Of a DNA stretch of 64,000 nucleotides, positions 36,536-45,193 are shown one piece after another. The DNA is from JANQOH01 sp965200095. Its GTDB lineage: Bacteria > Pseudomonadota > Alphaproteobacteria > UBA7887. The stretch lies in contig OZ241350.1 of the NCBI GenBank assembly GCA_965200095.1, positions 1,674,001-1,738,000 on the forward strand, given 5' to 3'. The translations under genes were made by a program, and so were the position numbers. The notes under the pieces were generated by a model. That model was given only the letters and a program-made list of their open reading frames with translations. It had not been told where the DNA came from and did not search any database. Every line of letters starts with the position of its first letter. Position 1 is the first letter of the stretch.

Positions 36536-37854
36536 GCCAGCCCGGCGGCCACGGCGTCGTAGCCGGGCGTATCGGCGACGGGGCCGATCGCCGCCAGGGT
36601 CGGACGCGAGCCGGCGAGGGTCCGCTCCGCGCAAGCGCGCACCGCCGCTTCGTCCACGGCCTCGATCCGCGCCACGGTTTCGGCGACGCTGCGCGGCGCG
36701 CCGTGGATGAGCAATTGTCGCGCCACGCGCTCGCAGCGCGAAAAGGCGCTCTCCATCGACATGAGGATTCCGGCGCGCAACTGCGCTTGCGCGCGGGCGA
36801 TCTCGTCGCCGCCCGCGCCCTCGCGGACGCCGGCGACCTCGCGGAAGACCACGTCGAGGAGCGCGGCGCCGTCGCCGGGCGCGCAGCCGGCATAGACGCC
36901 GAACAAACCGCCGTCCACATAGCTCGAGGCGAAACTGGAAATGGCGTAGGCGAGGCCGCGCTTCTCGCGCGCTTCCTGGAACAGGCGCGACGACATTCCG
37001 CCGCCGAGCAGGGTGGAGAGCACCTGGAGCGCCGGAAACGCTTCGTCGTCGTAGGAAACGCCCTCGCAGCCGAGCACCAGATGCAGCTGTTCCAGATCGC
37101 GGTCGACGCGGCGTTCGCCGCCGCCGTAGCGGGCCGCCGGGGCTTGCGGCGCCGCCCCCGCCGGCAGGGCGGCGAAGGAGTCCCGCGCCAGGTCGCACAG
37201 GCGTTCGTGGTCCACCGCGCCGGCCGCCGAGAGGACCATGCGCGGCGCCGTGTAGCGGCTCTTCAGCCAGTCGCGCAGGGCGCCGGCGCCGAGCGCCGAA
37301 ACGCGCTCGGGCGAGCCGAGCACCGGCCGCCCGATCGGCTGGTCGGGATAGGCGGCCTCCTGAAAGTGGTCGAACACGATATCGTCGGGCGTGTCGTGCG
37401 CCTGGCCGATTTCCTGAACGATTACGTCCTTTTCGCGCGCCAGTTCGTCCTCGGCGAAGGTCGACTCGAGAAGGATGTCGCCGAGGAGATCGACGGCGAG
37501 CGGCAGGTCTTCCGCGAGGGTTCGCGCGTAATAGGCGGTGTGCTCGCGTGACGTATAGGCATTGATATGGCCGCCGACGGCCTCGATCTCGGCGGCGATG
37601 GCGAAGGCGTCGCGCCGCCGCGTGCCCTTGAAGGCCATATGTTCGAGCAGGTGGGAGATGCCGTTGAGCGCCGCCGGTTCGCCGCGCGCGCCGGAGTCGA
37701 CCCACACCCCGACGGCGACCGTCTCGAGCCCCCGCATATGCTGGCTGGCGACGCGCAAGCCGTTGTCGAGGGTATCGACGACGACGTCCGCATACCCGCC
37801 GTTCTCGCACCGCGCCCTTTCGCGCGCGCCCGCTCCCGCGCCCTGCGCCGTCAC
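36532..37854 (-). CDS. M16-family zinc peptidase (mitochondrial-processing-peptidase-like)
   Basis: 440 residues, the usual single-unit length, from a GTG at 37854 overlapping the thrC stop (GTGA). The inverted zinc motif HLLEH lies in GISHLLEHMAFKG, with the downstream Glu in EDELAREKDVIVQEI, and the R/Y pair region in LFQEAREKRGLAYAISSF. Alphaproteobacterial homologues are the closest bacterial relatives of the mitochondrial processing peptidase. Placement directly after thrC is conserved in this class. Confidence 0.92.
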   Translation of the reverse strand: MTAQGAGAGARERARCENGGYADVVVDTLDNGLRVASQHMRGLETVAVGVWVDSGARGEPAALNGISHLLEHMAFKGTRRRDAFAIAAEIEAVGGHINAYTSREHTAYYARTLAEDLPLAVDLLGDILLESTFAEDELAREKDVIVQEIGQAHDTPDDIVFDHFQEAAYPDQPIGRPVLGSPERVSALGAGALRDWLKSRYTAPRMVLSAAGAVDHERLCDLARDSFAALPAGAAPQAPAARYGGGERRVDRDLEQLHLVLGCEGVSYDDEAFPALQVLSTLLGGGMSSRLFQEAREKRGLAYAISSFASSYVDGGLFGVYAGCAPGDGAALLDVVFREVAGVREGAGGDEIARAQAQLRAGILMSMESAFSRCERVARQLLIHGAPRSVAETVARIEAVDEAAVRACAERTLAGSRPTLAAIGPVADTPGYDAVAAGLA

Positions 37855-39275
37855 GCCATGCTCCGTGTCCCCGTCCGCGCCCTGGCGCGAATATACGCCG
37901 CGAGAGCGCCGGGGTCACGGCCCATGACATCGTAACGTTCGGGCATGTCGGCGAGGCCGCACAGCGCCGGCGGCGGCGCGGGCGCGCGTCCGATCGCCCG
38001 CGCTACCGCATCGGGGAACTTCGCGGGATGGGCGGTGGCGAGATACACGAGGGGCCGCGCATCGTCGTCGTCTCCTCTCCCCTCGCCGGCGCGGGCAGCG
38101 GCGGCGACGCCGACGGCGGTATGCGGGTCGATGACGACCCCCGTCTCGACGTGCACGCGGGCGATGGCGCGGAGTGTGTCCTCGTCGCTCGCATGCGCAG
38201 CGGCGAACAGTCGCGCGGCGCGCGCCCGCCGCTCCGGCGCGAGGAGGAAGCCGCCGTCGTCGGCGAGGCGGCGCATCAGACCGCCGACGCAGGCGCCGTC
38301 GCGGTCATGGAGGTCGAAGAGGAGACGCTCGAAATTGCTCGCCGCCTGGATGTCCATGCTCGGCGACAGAGTCGGCCGCGCCGCCGCGGGGCGATATTCG
38401 CCCCCGTTCAGGCAGCGCGCGAGGATGTCGTTGCGGTTGGTGGCGACGACGATCCGGGCGACCGGCGCGCCCATGCGCGCCGCCGCATAGCCGGCATAGG
38501 CGTCGCCGAAATTCCCCGTCGGCACGACGAAGCGCACGCCTTCGGGGGAAGCGAGCGCCGCCGCTGCTGTGGCGTAGTAGACGGTCTGCGCCATCACCCG
38601 CGCCCAGTTGATCGAGTTCACCGAGGCGAGGTTCGTCTCGCGCCGCAGCGCCGCGTCGGCGAACAGCCCCTTGGCGAGCGCCTGACAGTCGTCGAACGTC
38701 CCGTCGATGGCGATGTTGTGGACGTTGTCGGCGGTCACGGTAGTCATCTGCCGGCGCTGAACTTCGGAGACGCGCCCGCGGGGATGGAGGATGAAGACAT
38801 CGAGGCGCTCGCGCCCGCCGCAGGCGTGAATGGCGGCGGAGCCGGTGTCGCCGGAGGTGGCGCCGACGACGACGGCGCGTTCGCCGCGGCGCGCCAGGGC
38901 GCGGTCAAGCAGCCGCGCCACGACTTGCAGCGCATGGTCCTTGAAGGCGAGGGTGGGGCCGTGAAAGAGCTCGAGCAGCCACGAGTTCTCGCCGATCCGG
39001 CGGAGCGGCGCCACTGCGGGCGTATCGAAAGCGGCACAGGCTTCGCGCAGGACGGCGGCGAGTTCGGCGTCGGAGAAGGCGTCGCCGACAAAGGGACGCA
39101 TGACGGCGAGCCCGGCTTCGGCGTGGGGCATTGCGGCGAGGCGAGCCGGCGTTTCGGGCGGCAGGGCGGGCCAGCGTTCGGGCACATAGAGACCGCCGTC
39201 CGCGGCGAGTCCGGCGGTCAGGGCGCCTTCGAAACCGAGTTTCGGCGCCTCGCCGCGGGTGCTTTCGTAGAGCAT
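37851..39275 (-). CDS. thrC: threonine synthase
   Basis: 474 residues from the ATG at 39275. PLP enzyme: the N-terminal MLYESTRGEAPKLGFEGAL, the lysine site GPTLAFKDHALQVV, the phosphate loop GATSGDTGSAAIHA and VPTGNFGDAYAGYAA. It converts O-phosphohomoserine to threonine. It is the first gene of a tightly overlapping operon with the M16 peptidase and the TusA-like gene. Confidence 0.95.
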   Translation of the reverse strand: MLYESTRGEAPKLGFEGALTAGLAADGGLYVPERWPALPPETPARLAAMPHAEAGLAVMRPFVGDAFSDAELAAVLREACAAFDTPAVAPLRRIGENSWLLELFHGPTLAFKDHALQVVARLLDRALARRGERAVVVGATSGDTGSAAIHACGGRERLDVFILHPRGRVSEVQRRQMTTVTADNVHNIAIDGTFDDCQALAKGLFADAALRRETNLASVNSINWARVMAQTVYYATAAAALASPEGVRFVVPTGNFGDAYAGYAAARMGAPVARIVVATNRNDILARCLNGGEYRPAAARPTLSPSMDIQAASNFERLLFDLHDRDGACVGGLMRRLADDGGFLLAPERRARAARLFAAAHASDEDTLRAIARVHVETGVVIDPHTAVGVAAAARAGEGRGDDDDARPLVYLATAHPAKFPDAVARAIGRAPAPPPALCGLADMPERYDVMGRDPGALAAYIRARARTGTRSMA

Positions 39276-39326
39276 GGCGCCCGGCTATCCGACCCCGCCC
39301 GGGCGGTCAAGGCGTGGTGTGTCCGG

Positions 39327-39494
39327 CCAGCAATTCTCATTTTGGCCTGGAGCAATGCGGCGGATCCGTCGCAGCCGCCCCTGGGAGCGCCGGCGTCTCG
39401 CCGGCACGCGCGCGAAGCGCGCGATGACGCAGATGCCGGCGAGACGCCGGCGCTCCCAGGGAGACGCGTCCATCGCCATAATGAGAACCGCTGG
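39327..39494. repeat. MITE-like long-hairpin element, copy 2
   Basis: Same ends, flanks and 27-bp loop as copy 1 at 26551. The two arms (39379-39406 and 39434-39461) are 28 bp and again perfect reverse complements. Relative to copy 1, a 24-bp block in each arm is replaced by GCC and its complement GGC. A degenerate further hairpin continues to about 39590. The remaining 100 bp before the next gene hold nothing recognised. Confidence 0.85.
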
Positions 39495-39692
39495 CGTCCA
39501 GCGATTCCCGTTCCCGGGAGCGGCGGCGTCCCGCCGGCCTGCGCGTGCAGCGCGCGAACTGCGAAGACGCCGGCGAGACGCCCGTCGGCATAACAGGAGT
39601 CGTTGCGCTGCGTCGCCGGGGCTTGATCGCTCCGGCGGTGCGCCTATCGTGGCTTTCTTCGATGACGGGACGGTTTTTCGGGTGGGCGTTCG

Positions 39693-40493
39693 ATGGCCGG
39701 TTTCGAACGAGCCTTCAGCGATGTCGAGCAGAACGCCGGGGCGGTGCTCAAATCCGCTTCGGGCGTGGCGTCGCTCGCCCGCGCACTGGCCAGGGCGGCG
39801 CGGAGCGGAAACCTTGCCGCCATCGAACGTTACCGGGAAAGGCTGGGCGACGCGCTCGCGACCCTGCGCCAGGATGTATCCAACGCCGGTTCCGTCTGGC
39901 CCTTCGCGGAAGAAGAGGAGAGGCGGTATTTCGAGGAAAATTACGCCGGGGAACTTCGTGAGGCCGCTGCCGGAAAGGGCCTGAAAATCCACGAGCGCGA
40001 CGGCCTCCTGTTCTCCTATCCGTCCATCGTGCGGGTGCTTCCCGCCGACCGCGCGGTGAGAATAGACCGCAAGAAGGTGTCCGCCGTCCGACCGTCCCAC
40101 CTCGCCGATCTGCTGCTCAGGAACCGGGAGAAATCCAGCGGTTTTTCGTCGTCCCGTTTTCTCGAGGCGCTGTATCTGGTCTACAGGGGCGTCGTGGGCG
40201 ACGGCGCCCCGGGCATGTTGCCGGCGAACGCCGGGCGGGTTGTTCCGCTCGACAGTATCTACAAATTGATGACCGCCTTGCCGGGCGCCGCCCGGGACTA
40301 CGACCGCAGCGATTTCGCCCGGGATTTGTATATTCTCGATTCGAAGGGGCCGCGCGAAACGAGAAACGGTTCCGAAGTTTCTTTCCCTTCGTCCACCGGG
40401 ACCAGAATTTCCCGAAACCTGTTCTTCTTCGTCGGGCCGGACGGGAACAGCGAGGAGTATTACGGCATCCGCTTCGTCAAGAGCGGCCGATGA
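39693..40493 (+). CDS. unknown protein, first gene of the BrxD-like cassette
   Basis: 266 residues from the ATG at 39693. The N-terminal helical region (FSDVEQNAGAVLKSASGVAS, then RSGNLAAIERYRERLGDALA) is followed by ERDGLLFSYPSIVRVLPADR, RIDRKKVSAVRPSHLADLLL and a C-terminal beta-rich part ending NLFFFVGPDGNSEEYYGIRF. No known motif, signal or membrane helix; it is probably cytosolic. Its stop overlaps the next start (ATGA, 40490-40493), so it belongs with the two ATPase-like genes. Family not recognised; an adaptor or substrate-recognition role is only a guess. Confidence 0.7.
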   Translation: MAGFERAFSDVEQNAGAVLKSASGVASLARALARAARSGNLAAIERYRERLGDALATLRQDVSNAGSVWPFAEEEERRYFEENYAGELREAAAGKGLKIHERDGLLFSYPSIVRVLPADRAVRIDRKKVSAVRPSHLADLLLRNREKSSGFSSSRFLEALYLVYRGVVGDGAPGMLPANAGRVVPLDSIYKLMTALPGAARDYDRSDFARDLYILDSKGPRETRNGSEVSFPSSTGTRISRNLFFFVGPDGNSEEYYGIRFVKSGR

Positions 40494-41449
40494 CCCACGC
40501 AATACCGGTCGACGAATGGGTGGACGTTCTCGACCGCGAATATCTCTCCGGTTTCGTCAGGGACGGCGGCGCGACAGTCAAATTCGCGGTTGCGGACGAC
40601 GGCGGCAGGCGCGCGCTGGTCGAAGCCTTGAAGCGTCGCTGCGAAGCGTCCGGTTACCTGTTCGTGGCGCTGGACGCCGTCGAAGCCCGCGCCCACATGC
40701 CGCAGGACATGTTTTTCGGATTGGCGTCGCGGATCGATTGGCGGCTTTGCGCCCGCCGCCGCGTTCTGAGCCTGCTCTCGGACAAGGGCTACCGGGTCGA
40801 CGGCGTCGACCCGGCGAACGCAACGGGCTTCGTCGAGGCCGTCGCGGACGCAAACGGCCTCGAGGCGACCACGGTGCTCCTCGAATTGCGACCGGTCCTG
40901 CAAGCCGAAATTTTCAAGAACCGGAACATGACGAAGGCGTTCCGGGTCGCCATGATGCAGCTCTGTCTCATGGAAACGGCGGTCGGATCGTCGGAGCGAT
41001 ATGCCGGGCAGGCGCTGCTCGACTGGTTGACCGGCGTCGACACGCGGATCGGCGCTGTCCGGCCCTTTCAGATCCACACCGGCATCAACCGCGTCACGGC
41101 GCGTCATTTCATGGAGTCCGCGTTCTACTGGGTGCGCCAGGCCGGGTATGCGGGCGCCGTCATGGTGCTGGACAACGCCCGCGTCCTGTTGCCGCGCAAT
41201 CCGAAGGACGGCGTTCGGTTCTACACCCGGGCCATGACCGTGGACCATTATGAGTTGCTGCGGGAGTTCATCGACGGGGTGGACCGGCTGTCGGGGGCGA
41301 TGGCGGTGGTGGCGACCGGCCACGATTTCGTCGATGAGGAGTCTCCGAGGGGATGGAGCCTCTATTCCGCCCTGCGCACCCGGGTGATGGACGATGTGCG
41401 GGACCGGGATCTCGTCAATCCGGTCGCCGCCCTGGTGAGGCTTTCGTAG
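40490..41449 (+). CDS. degenerate P-loop partner of the BrxD-like ATPase
   Basis: 319 residues from the ATG at 40490. The layout looks like DUF2791/BrxD-type ATPases: an N-terminal EYLSGFVRDGGATVKFAVAD where a P-loop would sit, LFVALDAVEARAHMPQDMFF, and late GYAGAVMVLDNARVLLPRNP at about residues 219-238 in place of Walker B. The P-loop lysine and serine are absent (DDGGRRAL) and the Walker B acidic pair reads DN, so it is probably not catalytic. The ending DLVNPVAALVRLS is distinct. Likely a structural partner of the next gene; that is inference. Confidence 0.65.
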   Translation: MTHAIPVDEWVDVLDREYLSGFVRDGGATVKFAVADDGGRRALVEALKRRCEASGYLFVALDAVEARAHMPQDMFFGLASRIDWRLCARRRVLSLLSDKGYRVDGVDPANATGFVEAVADANGLEATTVLLELRPVLQAEIFKNRNMTKAFRVAMMQLCLMETAVGSSERYAGQALLDWLTGVDTRIGAVRPFQIHTGINRVTARHFMESAFYWVRQAGYAGAVMVLDNARVLLPRNPKDGVRFYTRAMTVDHYELLREFIDGVDRLSGAMAVVATGHDFVDEESPRGWSLYSALRTRVMDDVRDRDLVNPVAALVRLS

Positions 41450-41459
41450 GGCGGTCGGC

Positions 41460-42716
41460 GTGACGTTGTCGGCGCATACCGCCCGGCTGGCCGTAGAGGC
41501 CCTGCGCAACGGCGTCCCCAACCGCGAGGCCGTCCGCGAACTGGGGTGCAGCCAGCCGCGCGCCGAAGCCCGGTTCGTCGAAATGCTGGACCGCGCCGCG
41601 GACGCCGGCAACCCGCCCGCCAACGCCCAGGGGATGCTGGTTTCGGGGGACTTCGGGACCGGTAAATCCCATTTGTTGACGCATCTGGAGTATCTCGCCC
41701 TGTCGCGGAATTTCGTTTGCAGCAAGGTGACGGTCAGCAAGGAAACCCCTTTCTACGATCTGGGCAAGGTGTTCGCGCCGGCGGTCGAGAGCGGACGGCT
41801 GCCCGACGGAAGCGGTCAGCTCGTCGAGGAACTCGCGCTGGCCATGAAACCCGCTTCCGGGAATTACGAAGATTTCTTTCGACGGATCGAAGACGCCGCG
41901 TCGAAGGGCGTTCTGAGCCCGATCTTCCCTGCAAGTCTCCGCGCGCATGAGTGCGCGTCGGATCTGGAAGTGCAGAACGACATCGAATCTTTCTGGGCCG
42001 GCGACCGGATTCTGGTCAAGCGAATACGCGACGAGCTTCGCCGGACGGGCGAAGTGGGCCGCTACCGGTTTCGCGCCCCGAAGATCGCCGAACTCCCGCC
42101 GCAGCGGCTGCGTTTCGCCGTCGAATTGATCAAGGGCGCGGGCTATGCCGGCTGGGTGGTCCTGCTCGACGAGATCGAACTGATCGGCTCCTACTCGATC
42201 CTGCAACGCGGCCGTTCCTACGCCGAGATCGCGCGGTGGCTGGGGTTCGCCCAAGACGAATCCTATCCCGGCCTGGTCGTCGTCGGCGCGGTGACGGACG
42301 ACTTCGCAGCCGCCGTCATCCAGGGGAAAAGGGATCGGGAAGTCGTCCGGCCGAAACTGGAGGGGAGCGCGAGATATAGCGGGCTCGCGGCGCGCGCGGA
42401 GACCGGCATGCGCCGTCTGGAGCATGACTGCCTGGCGCTCGAACGCCCGGGCGACGCCGAGGTGGCGGCGGCAATGGAAACGTTACGCCGTCTGTATGCG
42501 CGCGCGTACGATTGGGATCCTCCGCCCCCCGCAGCGGTCGCCGACGGCGCCGGTTTCCGGGGACGGATGCGATACAAGGTCCGCGCCGCCATCAACGAAT
42601 GGGATTTGTACAGGCTGCGCCCCGGCTCACGGCCCCGAACGCAGATCGAGAACGTCACCCCCGGCTACGAGGAGAACCCCGATCTGGAACGGGAGGCGGA
42701 GGATACCGGAGAGTAG
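41460..42716 (+). CDS. BrxD-like (DUF2791-type) P-loop ATPase
   Basis: 418 residues from a GTG at 41460. The family start is clear (ALRNGVPNREAVRELGCSQP), with Walker A SGDFGTGKSHLL at about residues 62-73, VSKETPFYDLGKVF, and Walker B WVVLLDEIELIG around residue 237. Then come GRSYAEIARWLGF, VTDDFAAAVI and a C-terminal INEWDLYRLRPG. BrxD is the ATPase of type 2 BREX (phage growth limitation) loci, where it sits with pglZ, a methyltransferase and a helicase. None of those is in the window. The gene follows its partner by 10 bp and is followed by repeats. Confidence 0.82.
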   Translation: MTLSAHTARLAVEALRNGVPNREAVRELGCSQPRAEARFVEMLDRAADAGNPPANAQGMLVSGDFGTGKSHLLTHLEYLALSRNFVCSKVTVSKETPFYDLGKVFAPAVESGRLPDGSGQLVEELALAMKPASGNYEDFFRRIEDAASKGVLSPIFPASLRAHECASDLEVQNDIESFWAGDRILVKRIRDELRRTGEVGRYRFRAPKIAELPPQRLRFAVELIKGAGYAGWVVLLDEIELIGSYSILQRGRSYAEIARWLGFAQDESYPGLVVVGAVTDDFAAAVIQGKRDREVVRPKLEGSARYSGLAARAETGMRRLEHDCLALERPGDAEVAAAMETLRRLYARAYDWDPPPPAAVADGAGFRGRMRYKVRAAINEWDLYRLRPGSRPRTQIENVTPGYEENPDLEREAEDTGE

Positions 42717-43429
42717 CCCTCCGTCCGGATACAAGGTCGGCGCGTTCGGGCCGGCTGTGCGCCGCGCTGTCCGGGAGCGTCCGGCGGATCTTCGGCGCTC
42801 CCGGGGGGCAACGTCAATCGCCATAACGAGACCTCTGCATAACTCGTTTCGCCTGTGGCAGGGGTGCGTTCCCGGCGTTTTGCGATGTTTCCGAACCCGC
42901 CGTCGGCGTATGACGATGCGTGACGGAATTGGGAACATCCGCCCCCTGCCTCGGTAATTCTCGCGAAAGAGCGTGTGAAGAAATCGGACGGCTATACAAA
43001 TACTCGTCATTCCCGCGAAAGCGGGAATCCGTTGCGGCGTTTCCGTAATAAGAACGGGCCGATATAGCGGACGGCCGCCTCCGGATTCCCGCTTTCGCGG
43101 GAATGACGAAGTATTATTCGGTGGGTATTGTCTTTACAATGCCGGCACTTCGGCGATCCGTACGTCACGATGAGAGCCGTCCGATTTCTTCACACGCTCT
43201 TTCGCGGGAATGGAAGTATTGTTCGATATGCGTCGTTATGATCTCCCGGTGAGTTCGGGAGCGTCGTAAAAACGCGGGAACGCGATCCTGCGGCAAGCGA
43301 AACCGGTTATGCAGAGGTCTCATAACGAGAATCGCCGCCGCGCCGCGGCTTGTCGCCGGGGCTGCCGGGGCATAGGATCGGAGGTCTTCGCGCGGCGGGC
43401 CGCGCCCGACCGGGAGTGTGCGCTCCGCC
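42717..43429. repeat. repeat territory behind the BrxD-like cassette (block D)
   Basis: Bases 42785-42850 hold a fragment related to the long-hairpin element (GGGGGGCAACGTCAATCGCC and ATAACGAGACCTCTGCATAA). Bases 42893-42975 match 9005-9090. From 42951 to 43216 lie two opposed GCGAAAGAGCGTGTGAAG arms around core palindromes at 43008 and 43086. From 43300 to 43345 a further TTATGCAGAGGTCTCATAAC border occurs. No gene was recognised in the 713 bp. Confidence 0.75.
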
Positions 43430-44023
43430 ATGCGTATCGCCGTGTTCGACCGACTCTATGCGCGCGTCATGACGCTGGCGCGGCACCGCCACGCCATGCG
43501 CTGGCTCGCGGGGGTGTCGTTCGTCGAAAGCTCGGTGTTCCCGATCCCGCCGGACGTCATGCTGATCCCCATGATCCTCGCCGAGCGGGCGCGGGCGTGG
43601 GCGATCGCCGCGGTCTGCACCGTCGCCTCGGTGCTCGGCGGCCTCGCCGGATACGCCATCGGCTACGCTTTCTGGGAAGCCGTCGGCCAGCCCCTCATGG
43701 CGTTCTACGGCTACGAGGCGAAGATGGGCGACTTCGCCGGGCGCTACAACGAATGGGGCGCGTGGATCGTATTCGTCGCCGGGATCACGCCGTTCCCCTA
43801 CAAGGTCATTACCATCGCCAGCGGCGTCGCCGGGCTGGACATTGTCGTGTTCACCGTCGCCTCGGTGCTGTCGCGCGGCCTTCGCTTTTTCGTCGAGGCG
43901 GCGTTGCTGTGGCGCTTCGGCGCGCCCGTGCAGCGCTTCGTCGAGCGTCATATGGGCCTTCTCGGCATCGTCTTCGCGGTAACGCTGATCGGCGGCTTCC
44001 TGCTTATCGGCCTCGTCGACTGA
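43430..44023 (+). CDS. DedA/VTT-domain membrane protein (YqaA-like)
   Basis: 197 residues from the ATG at 43430; a GTG at 43418 is less likely. Membrane protein with the VTT pattern: FVESSVFPIPPDVMLIPMIL, LGGLAGYAIGYAFWEAVG, the FVAGITPFPYKVITIASGVA re-entrant segment with Arg-less P-F-P, and VLSRGLRFFVEAALLWRFG. YqaA-type proteins are short relatives of DedA, which are proposed lipid or undecaprenyl-phosphate transporters. It is the first of a plus-strand run with rsmE, arsC and the protease. Confidence 0.88.
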   Translation: MRIAVFDRLYARVMTLARHRHAMRWLAGVSFVESSVFPIPPDVMLIPMILAERARAWAIAAVCTVASVLGGLAGYAIGYAFWEAVGQPLMAFYGYEAKMGDFAGRYNEWGAWIVFVAGITPFPYKVITIASGVAGLDIVVFTVASVLSRGLRFFVEAALLWRFGAPVQRFVERHMGLLGIVFAVTLIGGFLLIGLVD

Positions 44024-44035
44024 CCGACCGGGGCG

Positions 44036-44824
44036 ATGACCGCCGGGCTCGTCCGCCTGTTCGTCGACGCGCCGTTGTCCGCCGGAGCCGCGGTGGCGCT
44101 GGACGGCGCGCAGGCGCACTATCTGCGGCGCGTCATGCGGCGCGGCGCGGGCGACGCGGCGGCGCTGTTCAACGGACGCGACGGCGAGTGGCGGGCGCGC
44201 CTCCGGGCGGGCGGACGCGGGCCGAACCCCTGCCGGCTCGAGGCCGAGCGACGGCTGCGCCCGCAGCCCCCCGCGTCGGGTCCGCTGCTCGCCTTCGCGC
44301 CGGTGCGCCGGGCGCGGGTCGAGATGCTGGCGGAGAAAGCGACCGAACTCGGCGTCCGGGCGTTGCAGCCGGTGTCGACGCGGCGCGCCGTGGCGGGCCT
44401 CGCGCGGCCCGAACGCCTGCGCGCGCACGCGGTGGAGGCCGCCGAACAGTGCGGGCGGCTCGACGTGCCGGACATCGGCGCGCCGCTATCGCTGGCGGAA
44501 CTGCTTGCGCGCCCCGGCGCCGTGGTCTGGGGGGATCTGCGCGGCGCGGCGCCGGCGCATTTGTTGCCCCGCTTGCCGCCGGACGCGACGCTTCTCGTCG
44601 GCCCGGAGGGCGGGTTCGACGGCGACGAGCGCCGCGCCCTGGCGGCGCGCGACGACGCCTTCGCGGTATCGCTGGGGCCGCTCACATTGCGCGCGGAGAC
44701 GGCGGCGCTCGCGCTTCTGGCGCTGTGGCGGGCGCTGGCGGGCGGCGGCGGGGCGGCGTGCTATGCTGAATCCGCCTCCGGAAACGGCACGGCTTGCGGA
44801 ACGACGCGACGAGGCCCGCGATGA
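44036..44824 (+). CDS. rsmE: 16S rRNA m3U1498 methyltransferase RsmE
   Basis: 262 residues from the ATG at 44036. SPOUT-type enzyme: N-terminal RLFVDAPLSAGAAVALDGAQ and HYLRRVMRRGAGD, then the C-terminal knot with LLVGPEGGFDGDE and SLGPLTLRAETAAL. It methylates N3 of U1498 in 16S rRNA. The last 20 residues (after GGGGAAC) look extended to reach the arsC start, with an ATGA overlap at 44821. Confidence 0.93.
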   Translation: MTAGLVRLFVDAPLSAGAAVALDGAQAHYLRRVMRRGAGDAAALFNGRDGEWRARLRAGGRGPNPCRLEAERRLRPQPPASGPLLAFAPVRRARVEMLAEKATELGVRALQPVSTRRAVAGLARPERLRAHAVEAAEQCGRLDVPDIGAPLSLAELLARPGAVVWGDLRGAAPAHLLPRLPPDATLLVGPEGGFDGDERRALAARDDAFAVSLGPLTLRAETAALALLALWRALAGGGGAACYAESASGNGTACGTTRRGPR

Positions 44825-45168
44825 AGGTGACGCTCTATCACAATCCGCGTTGCAGCAAATCGCGCCGGACGCTGGCGCTGTTGCGCGCACGCGGCGTCGA
44901 ACCCGAGATCGTCGAATATCTCAAAAACCCGCCCGACGCCGAAACGCTGCGCACGCTGCTCGCGCAGCTCGGTCTCGCGCCGCGCGAACTCATGCGACGC
45001 AGGGAAGCGGCGTATCGGGAAAAGGGGCTCGGCGACCCGGCGCTGGACGATGACGCGCTGATCGCGGCGATGGCGGCCGACCCGATCCTGATCGAACGCC
45101 CCATCGCCGTGCGCGGCGAACGCGCGGCGCTGGGGCGGCCGCCGGAACGAGTGCTCGACATCCTCTGA
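44821..45168 (+). CDS. arsC: arsenate reductase (glutaredoxin-dependent type)
   Basis: 115 residues from the ATG at 44821, overlapping the rsmE stop. It has the YHNPRCSKSRRTLALL active site, EYLKNPPDAETLRTLL and DPILIERPIAV, all matching the ArsC/YfgD group with the single catalytic Cys near the start. No ars operon genes are near, so a general thiol-oxidoreductase role (YfgD-like) is as likely as arsenic resistance. Confidence 0.9.
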   Translation: MKVTLYHNPRCSKSRRTLALLRARGVEPEIVEYLKNPPDAETLRTLLAQLGLAPRELMRRREAAYREKGLGDPALDDDALIAAMAADPILIERPIAVRGERAALGRPPERVLDIL

Positions 45169-45193
45169 CCGCGCCGCCCGACGGCGAGCCGAC

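Noticed and set aside
39693..42716. A complete BREX or phage growth limitation locus
   Set aside because: No PglZ phosphatase, methyltransferase, Lon-like protease or helicase is encoded within reach, so only a BrxD-like component can be claimed.
44821..45168. An arsenic-resistance operon
   Set aside because: Only the ArsC-like reductase is present; no arsR, arsB or acr3, and the gene is coupled to rsmE instead.
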